A stretch of 64,000 bases of DNA from Polia nebulosa (GCA_951329385.1 OX589608.1:25057483-25121482); one strand, 5' to 3'; positions 53,442 to 63,657 are shown, numbered from the stretch's first letter. Numbers and translations are program-made. Notes: generated by a model not told the origin, from the sequence alone.

Positions 53442-54280
53442 GAAAGAGTGCAACTCAGTGCCATTCTAAAACTCACCGGTATATAAAGCAATGTACTAAA
53501 CTTGCTTCAGATAGTCTGAGTGACACAAATACTCAGAGTCTCCAAAATGCATCTAAAGCCGAAAACCTGGAGCTTATGCAAAATTTTGAAAAACTTAATA
53601 AGAAAGCTAAAGCTTTCTTGTTGATGCAGTTAAGGCTTGCTAGAAGAAGCAAAATGGCGAGACGGTTTTCTTTAGAAGACAAATTATTCGCCCTTGCTCT
53701 GATGAAGCAAAGTCCAAAGGGATATAAGCTTCTAGAAAAAATGTTTGCCTTACCTAACAAGAGGACACTGGCTAGACTCTCAAATAAAATTGAGTTTGAA
53801 TGCGGAGTAAATAAAAATATTTTTGAGCATATCAAACACACCACTAAAGACTGGGACACTACAAAAAAGCTTTGCTCCTTAGTATTTGATGAGGTAGCAC
53901 TGTCACCACATCTCACATATAATGAAAGCAAAGACAAAATTATTGGATTTGTAGAGATAGCAGGAGAAAGAAAACCAAAACTGGCTGACCATGCTCTGGT
54001 TTTTATGATCAGGGGCATATGTCATTCATGGAGGCAACCCATTGCATACTATTTTTGTGAGGGAACAATTTCAGCACATGAACTCCAGAGAATTTTGAAA
54101 GAAATTATTGCTCTTCTCGTGGAAACTGGTCTAAAACCTAGCTACATATTAGTAATCTGTGGTGCGGCTATAGATGTTTCACATCAAAAGTCGTCCAAAT
54201 CACTTCCGTTACCGAGATTGAGAGACCAGAGAAAAGTGGTTTTTCAAGATGGCTGGACACGTTTTCGATCGATTATCTAA
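53442..54280 (+). CDS. THAP gene, last exon (P-element transposase part)
   Basis: 279 codons after the ATGTATTTCAG acceptor. A Lys/Leu-rich segment that may form a coiled coil (ENLELMQNFEKLNKKAKAFL) is followed by RRFSLEDKLFALALMKQSPK and LLEKMFALPNKRTLARLSNK, the insertion-domain start of P transposases. The block LCSLVFDEVALSPHLTYN bears the first catalytic Asp, and GTISAHELQRILKEIIALL follows. At the second catalytic position, where CDQG-like residues are expected, the sequence reads VICGAAIDVSHQK and then loses similarity. The tail (PRLRDQRKVVFQDGWTRFRS) comes from the CAAGATGGCTGG inverted-end unit. Not expected to transpose. Confidence 0.82.
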
Positions 54281-54391
54281 GATTCTGTAGCGTCACAAAT
54301 ACTGAAATAAGGGTGTTTAGCCGTCACATAAAGTGCCCTATTGACCTACTTAAATGGGAGCTAATTTGAAGATTTGTCCAGCCATCTTGAG
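54247..54391. repeat. Short inverted-end unit (CAAGATGGCTGGAC)
   Basis: CAAGATGGCTGGACA at 54247 faces its complement TGTCCAGCCATCTTG ending at 54391. It may be a MITE, or the collapsed ends of a P-type element. Confidence 0.6.
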
Positions 54392-54603
54392 TCACATCGA
54401 GCCTGTGGTGGTGAGCGTCAATATCATCTGAGACAATAAGCTCGTGTGGGACCGCCGGAGCCCTGACAGAAGCAGAAACCATGCCTGCTGCATACTTTTT
54501 TGTACGCTGGATGTTACATGCTCGCTTGTATACTGCATGGTTGCTTGCACGCTGCATGCTTACTTGCACGCCGCATGCATGGTGTATTAACTTCTATATC
54601 ATT
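54392..54603 (-). repeat. CATGCA-rich dispersed repeat, inverted copy
   Basis: Inverted copy of 26716-26950: ACTTCTATATC/GATATAGAAGTTAATACACC end, CATGCAAGC-type core, and AGCTCGTGTGGGACCGCCGG. Confidence 0.75.
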
Positions 54604-54717
54604 ACTTTATTTACATAAATGATATGCCTAAGGTCAGTAAACACCAGATGGTATTATTTGCTGATGACAGCACTATTTTATTCTCTAATAAAGACATTAA
54701 TATTCTTGAAAATGACA
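54604..54717 (+). pseudogene. LINE reverse-transcriptase fragment with FADD box
   Basis: Reads YINDMPKVSKHQMVLFADDS and TILFSNKDINILENDI, the catalytic box region of a Jockey-like RT. The reading continues at 56013 after the mariner element. Confidence 0.82.
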
Positions 54718-54719
54718 TA

Positions 54720-56010
54720 CGAGGTGCATTCAATAAGTACCTAGCCTCATCGCCAAAGGGCGCTGTAGTTTCAAAAGAGTTTTACCACAGTGTAGCACAT
54801 TCTTTTTTAATTCTTTTTTCAAATTTTCATTCCAATCCCTTCATTTGTTTTAATTTGACAACTTATGGAAGCGAACGTGTCGATCGGTTTTACAAAAATG
54901 GAAAAAGAGCAATATCGTTCGGTGATTCGATTCCTATTTTTGGAAGGGAAAACGCGCATCGAAGTCAAAGAGCGCTTGGATGCTGTGTACGGTGACTCTT
55001 CTCCATCGATGGCCACCGTCAAGAATTGGTTCAACGAGTTTGCACGTGGCCGTACGTCGGTTTTTGATGAACCACGTCCAGGTGCACCGAAAACAGCTGC
55101 TACGGAGGAAAACATTAAAAAAATCCATGATCTCGTATTGGCAGATCGCCGATTGAAGGTTCGGGCGCTAGCTGAGACTGTAGGCATTTCAGAAGGAACA
55201 GTGCATCATATTCTTCACGAGGAACTCGGCATGAGAAAGCTGTCGGCGCGATGGGTGCCGCGTTTACTCACACCAGAAAACAAGCGCAACCGTGAGACCA
55301 CATCGGAGACGTGTTTGGCGCTGTTTAAGCGGAATCCAGCGGAGTTTTTGCGTCGTTTTGTGACCGTCGATGAAACCTGGATCCACTGGTACACACCAGA
55401 GACCAAGGAGCAATCAAAACAATGGATCCAGACCGGGGAACGTGCTCCAAAGAAGGCAAAACTGTAAAATCGGCCGGAAAAGTTACGGCCACCGTTTTCT
55501 GGGATTCACAAGGTGTGATCTACATCGATTACCTCGAGAAGGGTAAAACAATTACAGGGCTTTACTATGCCGATTTATGGGGCCGATTCGACGCCGAATT
55601 ATAGAAAAAACGACCCCATCTGGCGAAGAAAAAAGTGCTGTTTCACCACGACAACGCACCGGTTCACACGTCTGCCGTTGCCATGGCCAAATTGGTCGAA
55701 TTACGCTACGAATTGCTGCCCCATCCACCGTATTCTCCAGATTTGGCCCCTTGTGACTTCTTTCTGTTTCCTAATCTGAAAAAATCACTCGCCGGGAATA
55801 GATATGGATCGAATGAGGAGGTTATCGCCGCCACGGAGGCCTATTTTGCAGAGTTTGACAAAAACTATTTTTCGGACGGGTTAAAAAAGTTGGAGCATCG
55901 CTGGGCTAAGTGTATCGAACTAAAAGGAGACTATATTGAAAAATAAATTGCCACTTTTCCAAAATTTTCGTTTACTTTTTGTAGGCTAAGTATTTATTGA
56001 ATGACCCTCG
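54720..56010 (+). mobile_element. mariner (DD34D) transposon
   Basis: 1291 bp, flanked by TA at 54718-54719 and 56011-56012. The inverted ends are CGAGGTGCATTCAATAAGTA on the left and, inverted, CGAGGGTCATTCAATAAATA on the right. The length is standard for mariner. It is inserted in the LINE relic that flanks it. Confidence 0.92.
54865..55946 (+). pseudogene. mariner transposase, one frameshift and one stop
   Basis: The N-terminal helix-turn-helix region (EKEQYRSVIRFLFLEGKTRI, SMATVKNWFNEFARGRTSV, LAETVGISEGTVHHIL) leads into the catalytic core. The first Asp is in FVTVDETWIHWYTPE, the second in LFHHDNAPVHTSAV, and the third in YSPDLAPCDFFLFP. The frame is broken near 55455-55465 by loss of one base in an A run and stops at a TAG at 55602-55604. 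All three catalytic Asp are still present, so inactivation is recent. Confidence 0.9.
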
Positions 56011-56012
56011 TA

Positions 56013-56175
56013 AACGACTACCTTAAAAATATAATAAATTGGTTAGTTAGTAATAATTTAAAAATAAATCTTGACAAAACTACAGTAGTGACATTTTATC
56101 AAAGAAAAAATAATCCGAAACTTAATATAAAATATGGTAACGTAACAATCTCTGAAAGCGACAGCACAAAATTTC
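56013..56175 (+). pseudogene. LINE reverse-transcriptase fragment, continuation
   Basis: Reads VNDYLKNIINWLVSNNLKIN, then DKTTVVTFYQRKNNPKLNI, directly following the FADD region of 54604-54717. Cut at 56176 by the foldback element. Confidence 0.8.
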
Positions 56176-59100
56176 GTGTACGTACGCGCAGCGGAATGTT
56201 GTTGAATTTAAAGATTTTAATTATGCAGATATTTAGTGTATGACGTCGTATAATTGTGTATGGTAAAAAAAAAATTGTGCACGCAACCATTGTGGAGAAA
56301 TTCACCAAAAACTGATTCCGCTGGGCGAACGTTGTCCTGGCGGAACTTTTTTTAATCCATAGACTTTAGAAGAAAAGAGATGTGTCCAAAAATTAGTGTG
56401 TATTTGTGTGTAATTGTGTATGTATGAATAAAACTAGTGCATGCATAAACTGCGGAGAAATTCAAGTTTCCGCTACGCGAACGTTTGGCCATTAGCTAGT
56501 TTTCATATAAAGCGCTTACATAGAGAACTGTAGATTTTTACGTACGTTGTTTTGAATTTGTTTATATTTGTTTAAAAAACAGATTTAGAAAAAATCGTAG
56601 GGCTTAAAAGATAAAAATATAAACGTAAAATACGCTTAATAGGTCTTAGTTCTTAAAGTATGCACTTTGGGGTCTAGATTTTCACGTTAATACAAACCTT
56701 GTAAGTGTCTGCAACATGTTGCCAAGTATCAATGATGTTCCGTTAGTAACTAAAGAGTTATAGGACAAATTTACCATGAACAGATCACTGTTTACAAAGC
56801 AGTCAAATATCACGACGTTCTGAAGGAATTGCATGGTAATATGTATGTCAATAATTAATGTATTCATTCAACTATTCTTATGCAAAATTTCATGTCATTA
56901 AATTCAGTAATTAAAGAAAAACAATTATAATACTGACGAAGCATCGAAAAACTACATAACCCGACCAAGTTCGGATGGCTACAAAAAAGCGGCCGTGCAA
57001 TATATTTAGGTAACATCCCAAAATTTACAGTATAATACCGGTATTTAATTGGTATAGGTGATAACACAATTGTTGTTTCGATATAATTTATAGGGCATTT
57101 ATTTTTGTACACCTACTTTTTTAAATGTATTTGACTATGACAGAAAGTAGGTACTATTTACGTAGGTACTTTATTTAAGTATGCGCTAGAGACTTGAGAT
57201 ATAATCTAAATATATTATTTAAGACAAATAAAATTCATCCTTAAATTCATTCCTGAGGCATTAAGTCCGCCTCTGTACTTGTATGTGTGTGAAGTGTTAA
57301 ATAAATAAATAAATTCATACAGCTAATTTCTATTGAAGATTTCACGGATCAGGATTCTAACTATAGACCCCTTAGGGAAATTAAATATTTACCACATGTA
57401 AGTATGTACTACTGTTTAGGTAAATATTTATCATATTGTAGCTTATTACACTATTTAACCAATAGACTAGGCATGCACGAGCGTTCCCCTTTGCAACTTT
57501 AGTGGATCAAACAATCTAATAACTTAAAAAAAACTACTTCTTGAATCGTTTTTTTTTTCTTATGTATGTAAGCGTGTTCCCCCGCACCCCACCAAAATAT
57601 GCAGAATTATTTTGTTCGAAGTTCGGTACGCTTAATCCTTTAGTTAAATAGTCTAAGTATTGTAGTTATGAATTGATCAAAAATATTCTTGTGTGAAAAA
57701 ATAGACAACGCGCTGCGCGCAACGAGCGATAGGCGGCTTCCCGCTTGAAACGGTACTGTCATCCTTGAAGAAAAGAGAGGGCAATATGTTTTCGCGCGTA
57801 TTCGTTTACTGTTGAACTTGAACCTGATTTTGTTTCATCCCCAGTCACAAACAAATAAATGTGCAGTCAAGGACAATGTGCGTATGCGCTGTTGTTTTGC
57901 TATGCATCGCCAATTCTCTGTAATAATAATATTGACAAAGTGTGTTATTAATGTTATAGTGTAACAGTGAAGCATAACATAATTATGTAGTAGGAATATT
58001 GAGTGAATGATAGTGAGAAGCTGATAACAGATATAAGGTAAGATTTTATAATAAATTAATAGCTATAGACTTATTCATTTACGTAGGTAGTTTATAAGGC
58101 AGATAAATTATAATAATTGTGTTATGTTAACATTGGACAGACACCATAAACCCAAGTTAATATCTACTGATTGATCTTATTCTATATCTATTTACTTAAA
58201 TTAATAATAATAAATTATACAAGACATATATTATAATATAATCGTAACAAAGTAGATGTTTTTCCTGGTTAAAGACAAACTACTGAATAGATCTAAACTA
58301 CTAAACGACCGACCACATTATAACGAAATGTTGAAAAGAAATATTGTTATTAAATAATCACCTTATGTTTATTACCTACATGTAATGATATACGTATGTG
58401 GGCCTCTCACAGATCGTCAACTCCTCGGCAACCTGGAACAACTTCCAGAACAAGATCACCACCTTCCTGGGTAAGGATAAACCGAGTAACAGGAACTTGC
58501 TCATTTAGTTGCAATTTTGTTGTAAATTAGACCTTAGGTCTATTGATATAGAGTTTAATTTGTGTACCTAATCGGTTTTTGAATTGAAATTTTGTGTGTG
58601 TTAGTACAACTCGGTCACATTAACTTGACGCATGGCGTCGATATAATAATGTCTTATGGTTATTATTAAAAAAATATTTTTCATTCAAGAAATGCAATTG
58701 TTTTACTTTTTCCTAACGCTTGTGTACGCAACTGTACCATATTAATAAATACTATATTGGAAGGTTAAGAACGTTTCTTAGATATATGGCACGGCCGCTT
58801 TTTGGTAGCCATCCGAACTTGGTCGGGTTATGTAGGTTTTCGATGCTTCGTCAGTATTATAATTGTTTTTCTTTAATTACTGAATTTAATGACATGAAAT
58901 TTTGCATAAGAATAGTTGAATGAATACACTAATTATTGACATACATATTACCATGCAATTCCTTCAGAACGTCGTGATATTTGACTGCTTTGTAAACAGT
59001 GATCTGTTCATGGTAAATTTGTCCTATAACTCTTTAGTTACTAACGGAACATCATTGATACTTGGCAACATGTTGCAGACACTTACAAGGTTTGTATTAA

Positions 59101-59611
59101 CGTGAAAATCTAGACCCCAAAGTGCATACTTTAAGAACTAAGACCTAATAAGCGTATTTTACGTTTATATTTTTATCTTTTAAGCCCTACGATTTTTTCT
59201 AAATCTGTTTTTTAAACAAATATAAACAAATTCAAAACAACGTATGTAAAAATCTACAGTTCTCTATGTAAGCGCTTTATATGAAAACTAGCTAATGGCC
59301 AAACGTTCGCGTAGCGGAAACTTGAATTTCTCCGAAGTTTATGCATGCACTAGTTTTATTCATACATACACAATTACACACAAATACACACTAATTTTTG
59401 GACACATCTCTTTTCTTCTAAAGTCTATGGATTAAAAAAAGTTCCGCCAGGACAACGTTCGCCCAGCGGAATCAGTTTTTGGTGAATTTCTCCACAATGG
59501 TTGCGTGCACAAATTTTTTTTTACCATACACAATTATACGACGTCATACACTAAATATCTGCATAATTAAAATCTTTAAATTCAACAACATTCCGCTGCG
59601 CGTACGTACAC
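56176..59611. mobile_element. Large foldback element, about 830-bp inverted arms
   Basis: The left arm is about 56176-57005 and the right arm about 58780-59611, nearly identical in inverted orientation (GTGTACGTACGCGCAGCGGA outer ends; ATCCGAACTTGGTCGGGTTA near the inner ends). The arms carry repeated CCGCT-GCGAACG words. The 1.77-kb spacer differs in style from the arms and includes a putative cellular exon. No transposase was recognised and the target duplication is unresolved. Confidence 0.9.
58413..58470 (+). pseudogene. Captured exon inside the foldback element
   Basis: A CTCTCACAG acceptor precedes 58 bases reading IVNSSATWNNFQNKITTFLG with strongly GC-ending codons, and the donor is CTGG followed by GTAAGG. 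An upstream splice donor (ATATAAG followed by GTAAGA at 58041) could close a non-coding first exon. Codon style is unlike the AT-rich surroundings, which suggests a fragment of a host gene. The gene is not identified. Confidence 0.5.
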
Positions 59612-59615
59612 TATT

Positions 59616-59787
59616 TAAATTCATTCAGCTTGCAAGCCGTCGCTGCTAACACCATCTAGCGAGGTGTAAAGGACAGGCCCGAACGAAGAACAAAAGTTAC
59701 TTGTGCCAGACGAAAACCCGTAGTTACGGCGGTACCATTTCTTTGTATGGGATGAGACATCTGTACGCAAGCATTATATTATCTGTG
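59616..59787 (+). repeat. Dispersed repeat shared with 42456-42627
   Basis: TAAATTCATTCAGCTTGCAA to ATTATATTATCTGTG; about 170 bp directly after the foldback element. Confidence 0.8.
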
Positions 59788-60085
59788 CTATTAGTGAGAA
59801 TATTTGACTGTTTTCCCTCATGACAAGAATTTACCCGCATTATTTTTGTGAACGCGGTGTGCGGCGCGTTAGAAGGGTATTCATTTTATCAAAGGTATAA
59901 ATTGAAACGTTTGGAAACTGTCACTCGCTACAATGTTATTATTGGTAATAAGTTGTATATTAAATAAACAATTGATGGTTAAAGAATATTTGATTTGTTA
60001 TTCTCAATGAATAGGTATTAAACTATAAGTGAAACAAAAATCGACGATTTAAATTTCATTGAGTATTCTGCGTATTTATGAAATT
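59788..60085 (+). repeat. Dispersed repeat shared with 26385-26675
   Basis: CTATTAGTGAGAATA, AATTTACCCGCATTATT, GGTATTCATTTTATCAAAGG and ACTGTCACTCG, in the same order as the inverted copy at 26385-26675. Confidence 0.75.
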
Positions 60086-60719
60086 ACAGAAAGGCGCGGT
60101 ATTACCTCAATAGTCAAAAAAAATGGTTTCTTGGATAGTCGAGTATGACGTAATGCAATGAAAATATCCTTTGCAAAAAATACAGTGGACAGAGAAGTGT
60201 TTAAATTTTTTTTTTAACTACAATAGAAAAAATAGTTTGATATTCCCAATAAAAAAATTGGAAATTGCTCCACAAAAATAAACTTTGGCGTCGACTATCT
60301 CTGTATTTTCAGCGATAATATTTTTTTTTTAAGAATTGAATAGAATTAGCATTCTATTAAAACTTTGACCGGACAATTATTTAATTTATTGTGTATATTC
60401 TGGCTAATCTAAAGAAAACCCGTGAAATAAATGCCAATTCGCATCGTCAACACAAATATTATGTTCAATTTTCAACCTTATTTGAAGCTATTTCAAATTG
60501 TAGTCAGTCCACGCTTTAAGAGAAAATTTTTATGTGAAACGAAAATACTAAAACTAACGCACAACCAAATAGCATATTTGCAGGAATTATGGGGTAATTT
60601 ATTAAGAAAAGGACAATGATTAATAAAATGTAATAAAAAAATAAAACTGTAAAAATATTCAGAGATTTTTTAAAAATATCCACTTGACTTGACTGGTTGA
60701 CTTGCGGCCACCATATCTC
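60086..60719. other. Non-coding stretch downstream of the SANT-like gene
   Basis: AT-rich; contains AATAAA-like words suited to 3' end formation for the minus-strand gene. No other gene recognised. Confidence 0.4.
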
Positions 60720-60859
60720 TCAGGCTAGAGCAGCAATGCGATCGCTCTGGGCTTGCCCCTCTTCCAGCACCAACCGCCTCTCTTCGAGCCTAACGAAGCA
60801 TTCAGCTAAGGTCATTTGTGACCTCCTTTGAGATGGCGGCTGACGACTAGGGCCTTGAT
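60720..60859 (-). CDS. SANT-like gene, last exon
   Basis: The acceptor is CTATTTTCAG. It encodes QGPSRQPPSQRRSQMTLAEC and RLEERRLVLEEGQAQSDRIA, then a stop. The Glu/Arg-rich helix is the usual C-terminal coiled coil of these proteins. Confidence 0.75.
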
Positions 60860-60959
60860 CTGAAAATAGATAAAGTATATTAGAAAATAAATAGTAAACC
60901 TCCAAGGGGCGTATATTATATTATATGAAAATTAAATAACTACTCAATGAAAGACTTAC

Positions 60960-61029
60960 TGGTATGGGGCTGCGATAAGCGCGGTATGGAAGAATGAGAG
61001 AGTTCCGTTGGACGGTGAGACTGTGTGTC
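60960..61029 (-). CDS. SANT-like gene, exon 8
   Basis: Acceptor TTATTAAG, donor CATACCA followed by GTAAGT. Encodes DTQSHRPTELSHSSIPRLSQ, a Ser/Pro-rich linker; phases fit both neighbours. Confidence 0.65.
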
Positions 61030-61067
61030 CTTAATAAAAAAACATGTTATTACATGGATACACTATA

Positions 61068-61366
61068 CAGGGTGTAAGGTACATGAACGCACATACGTGT
61101 ACTAGTGATTCAGTACACGATTCTGGACCACCTAGCGTTGGAATTTTTCGTCGGCTTTTTCCTATTTTTGAGAAAAAAAAAATTTTTCTTTTTTCACTTT
61201 AAACTGTATAAAACCGTTATACCTACCCCAAAGACATTTTAAATGAAATGTCTTTTTTTTTTCAAATATTAGGAAAAGGCCGACGAAAAATTCCAACACT
61301 AGGGGGTCCAGAATCTTGTACTGAATCACTAGTACACGTATTTGCGTTCGTGTACCTTACACCCTG
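61068..61366. mobile_element. MITE with about 100-bp inverted ends in an intron
   Basis: Ends CAGGGTGTAAGGTAC and GTACCTTACACCCTG are flanked by TA. Arms of about 100 bp pair over most of their length, including CGTCGGC and GGAATTTTTCGTCGG, around an A/T-rich loop. The 299-bp element sits in the intron between exons 7 and 8 of the SANT-like gene. Confidence 0.88.
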
Positions 61367-61417
61367 TATAAATTAAACAATACATTTTTATTTTAATACG
61401 TAACATAACATACACAC

Positions 61418-61473
61418 CTGTGTAACAACTTCTACTACAGATGCAAGCGAAATTATGTCAGGACTTGCAGGTT
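61418..61473 (-). CDS. SANT-like gene, exon 7
   Basis: Acceptor AATTTTAAAG, donor ACACAG followed by GTGTGT. Encodes EPASPDIISLASVVEVVTQ in phase with exons 6 and 8. Confidence 0.65.
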
Positions 61474-61626
61474 CTTTAAAATTACAAAAGTAAATTTTTA
61501 TTAATGAATTTAAAATGAATTGAGAGATAAAAAATAAATTAAATGATTTAAAAAAATGTGCTAGATAAAATCTATTATTATTAGTTAGATATAAGGACAA
61601 TAAAATAATATTGTTACATACAAAAC

Positions 61627-61699
61627 CGTAAAACGCGCATGGTAGGGCACCATCACCACCTTGTGGGTTAGTGGTGACGTTTTCTTGCCGCTGATGAGT
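61627..61699 (-). CDS. SANT-like gene, exon 6
   Basis: Acceptor CTTTATTTGCAG, donor TTTTACG followed by GTTTTG (weak). Encodes THQRQENVTTNPQGGDGALP. A further candidate piece lies at about 61800-61860 but does not fit the phase. Confidence 0.55.
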
Positions 61700-61917
61700 C
61701 TGCAAATAAAGTATTAAAACATTTCAATTGAAGTTACAGTGGCATAAAAATAGGACTAATTAGGTATTGTAAAAAATTAAAGTGGGCACTAACAATTTGG
61801 ATCCTGAAGCAACAAGATTGAAGAATTGGTGGTGGACTGCGTGGTGATGATTCCAGAAGATTGTTGTAAAAAATAAACTAAATAAGCATCGTCATAGATG
61901 TGATTCGTAGTACTAAA

Positions 61918-62100
61918 ACGTTGCCCCCACAGTAGGAATTATTCCTGTATCGTGGATGGGTTCACAAACATGTAAACTCACAAACACAAGACACCCAGAC
62001 CCGGAACAACTAACTGTAGGCCATACAAATATTTGTTCTGTGCGGGGATCGAACCTGCGACAGCAGCTGAATGCTCAACTACTACGCCAACCGTGCCATC
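61918..62100 (-). mobile_element. tRNA-derived SINE with A and B boxes
   Basis: On the minus strand GGCACGGTTGGCGTAGTAGT (A box region) is followed after about 30 bases by GCAGGTTCGATCCCCGC (B box). The body reads GTTCCGGGTCTGGGTGTC. A different family from 27015-27292. Lies in an intron of the SANT-like gene. Confidence 0.8.
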
Positions 62101-62152
62101 AATACTTACTATTACTATAAAAGCTGCATTACAATATGATTATAATACTTAC

Positions 62153-62338
62153 TTGATTGACTGGATACCGAAGGTTGCTGTCTCCAAGTGTGTACCCCTC
62201 ACCGCCTAAAATTTGCAGCACGTGCTCCTCGGTATCAGTCAGCCATCTCACTTCCTCGCAGCCCCCACCAGTTCTACGACTAGCACCAGAGCATTCGGCA
62301 GCTTTCTTTTACATGCTGCCTTTCTTATCCGTCCAATA
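62153..62338 (-). CDS. SANT-like gene, exon 5 (RTGGG motif; in-frame stop)
   Basis: Acceptor TTTCTAATGTAG, donor AATCAA followed by GTAAGT. After YWTDKKGSM there is a TAA (62309-62311). The same frame then continues KKAAECSGASRRTGGGCEEV and RWLTDTEEHVLQILGGEGYT, the highly conserved end of the domain (RTGGG then LTxxEExVLxIxG). Confidence 0.7.
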
Positions 62339-62660
62339 CTACATTAGAAAGGAGGAATACTCAGTTTAGTATTTTGTGAATGAGAAATAAGACTGAAGTC
62401 TGTTGCCGGAAAGCCACTTTATGGACAGTGGCAGCTAGCGTCGTTAAGAGAGTTCTACAGACAGTTCCATAATTGTGTAAGTAGGTACTAAGAATTCAGC
62501 ACGTTTCAATAAACTTGTGCATTTATGAATCTGTTTTCCGTGCTACTCAGCCAAATCTACATACTTTAGGTAGGTCAGTTCATAAGACAGGGAAAGATAT
62601 GAGCGACAATGAATTTTACTAAAGCGTTGTAACTAATATGATTAAAATTACTTGTTTTAC

Positions 62661-62862
62661 ATTATAATCCCAAAAATAACATAGTTTCATCCATTTCTTT
62701 ATGTTCTTGGTAGCCCCACCCAAATTATTAAATGTGGAAGCCACCTTCTCCCAAAATCTCTGCATTATTAGTCTCGCATTAGCGAGTTTTTGTGTCCCCT
62801 GGTTTGGAGTTTTTGTGTCTCAATCTCCGGTTCCTGGCTGGCCGCAAACTGCGCCTCCGTAG
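62661..62862 (-). CDS. SANT-like gene, exon 4 (helix region; frameshift)
   Basis: The acceptor TTCGTACCCAG is followed by TEAQFAASQEPEIET in the incoming frame. The conserved part ANARLIMQRFWEKVASTFNN and LGGATKNIKKWMK is in another frame. One base lost or two gained near 62770-62830 would explain this. The donor is TTATAAT followed by GTAAAA. Confidence 0.65.
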
Positions 62863-62974
62863 CTGGGTACGAACGAGATGTACTAGAAACAATAAATATT
62901 GGATAGTTTATAAATACATAATACTCGTACATACTTATTTACAATTTTTTAACAAATTTCTTAAATTTAAAATA

Positions 62975-63245
62975 ATATTATAATGTTTTTGCAGTATTTG
63001 GCAGCAAATGAGTTGAGTCAGCCTTCTCGGCAAGCTTCACTGAGGTAGTCAATACTTCAACCAAATTCTCAGCTTTATTTTACCGAAATCGCGCCTGTTT
63101 TAATGATTCCACATATTGTCCAGTTGCGTACTCTTGAGACACAAAACTATACCAATTTTACACCACAATATCCACTAGGAGTCAATATGCGAATAATTAA
63201 AACAGCCACTGCTGCAACTTCACTCGAAAAAATCCCACCAAAAAA
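62975..63245 (+). repeat. About 270-bp segment shared with 43795-44070
   Basis: GTTTTTGCAGTATTTGGCAG through GAGTCAGCCTTCTCGGCAA and GCGAATAATTAAAACAGCCA. By eye about four bases in five agree with the other copy. Confidence 0.8.
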
Positions 63246-63515
63246 AAAAAACCAACATAAAGGTGAGAGATACAAACCGTTTATAGTTACGAAATCTATA
63301 CATCGGTACAATATCTAAAAACCGCTTACTAGCACGTTCGAAAACTATGTATTACAAAATCTAGATATTCACGTACCGCTCGGCCACTCGCACTGTGTCC
63401 GATTTAAATATCGCTCCGCTTCGGATTCGGCCGGCAGACTTCGGCCCGATGCGATTGCGCGACGGGGTTTAGTGCGTGCGACACAAGACTAATGAATACA
63501 AGTTTTAACACTTAC

Positions 63516-63596
63516 GGCTCAACAACGGGCGGCAAGGTTGAGCCAACAGCAGTGTATACAGCCCACGGCAACGGCGAGCGGGACCTGTTCCTTGAC
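63516..63596 (-). CDS. SANT-like gene, exon 3 (Arg/Cys-rich)
   Basis: Acceptor TGCTTGATAG, donor GTTGAGCC followed by GTAAGT. Encodes RQGTGPARRCRGLYTLLLAQ in the phase set by exon 2. Confidence 0.55.
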
Positions 63597-63657
63597 CTAT
63601 CAAGCAAAAAGGTTTTCATTTTATTATACAAGGCTAAAGAATACAAGTCTCACTTAC

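Larger units (their letters stand above)
48394..54280 (+). other. Gene span: THAP domain fused to truncated P-element transposase
   Basis: Exons are 48394-48679, 49581-49667, 50550-50639, 53158-53217 and 53442-54280. Every intron is in phase 1 with GT/AG borders. The joined frame is 1362 bases, about 453 residues. A candidate exon at 50242-50317 has good splice borders but breaks the frame, so it is left out. The protein has an N-terminal THAP zinc finger that would bind DNA, a Gln/Glu-rich linker, a coiled-coil-like stretch and the first part of the P-transposase catalytic region. It is shorter than the Drosophila P transposase (about 750 residues) and ends soon after the first catalytic Asp. 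It could be a defective element or a host-adopted DNA-binding protein. Confidence 0.78.
47889..54391 (+). mobile_element. Possible P-element-type transposon carrying the THAP gene
   Basis: AAGATGGCTGGAC at 47889 is inverted at 54379-54391 (GTCCAGCCATCTT), and similar TTATGTGACG words lie inward on both sides. The span encloses the THAP/P-transposase gene, as expected of a P element. Only 13 bp of the ends match and no 8-bp duplication was found. The right end also belongs to a smaller inverted-end unit (54247-54391), so the boundaries are tentative. Confidence 0.45.

Noticed and set aside
61800..61860. Possible exon of the SANT-like gene (TTNSSILLLQDPN)
   Set aside because: The acceptor is weak and the donor phase does not fit exon 6.
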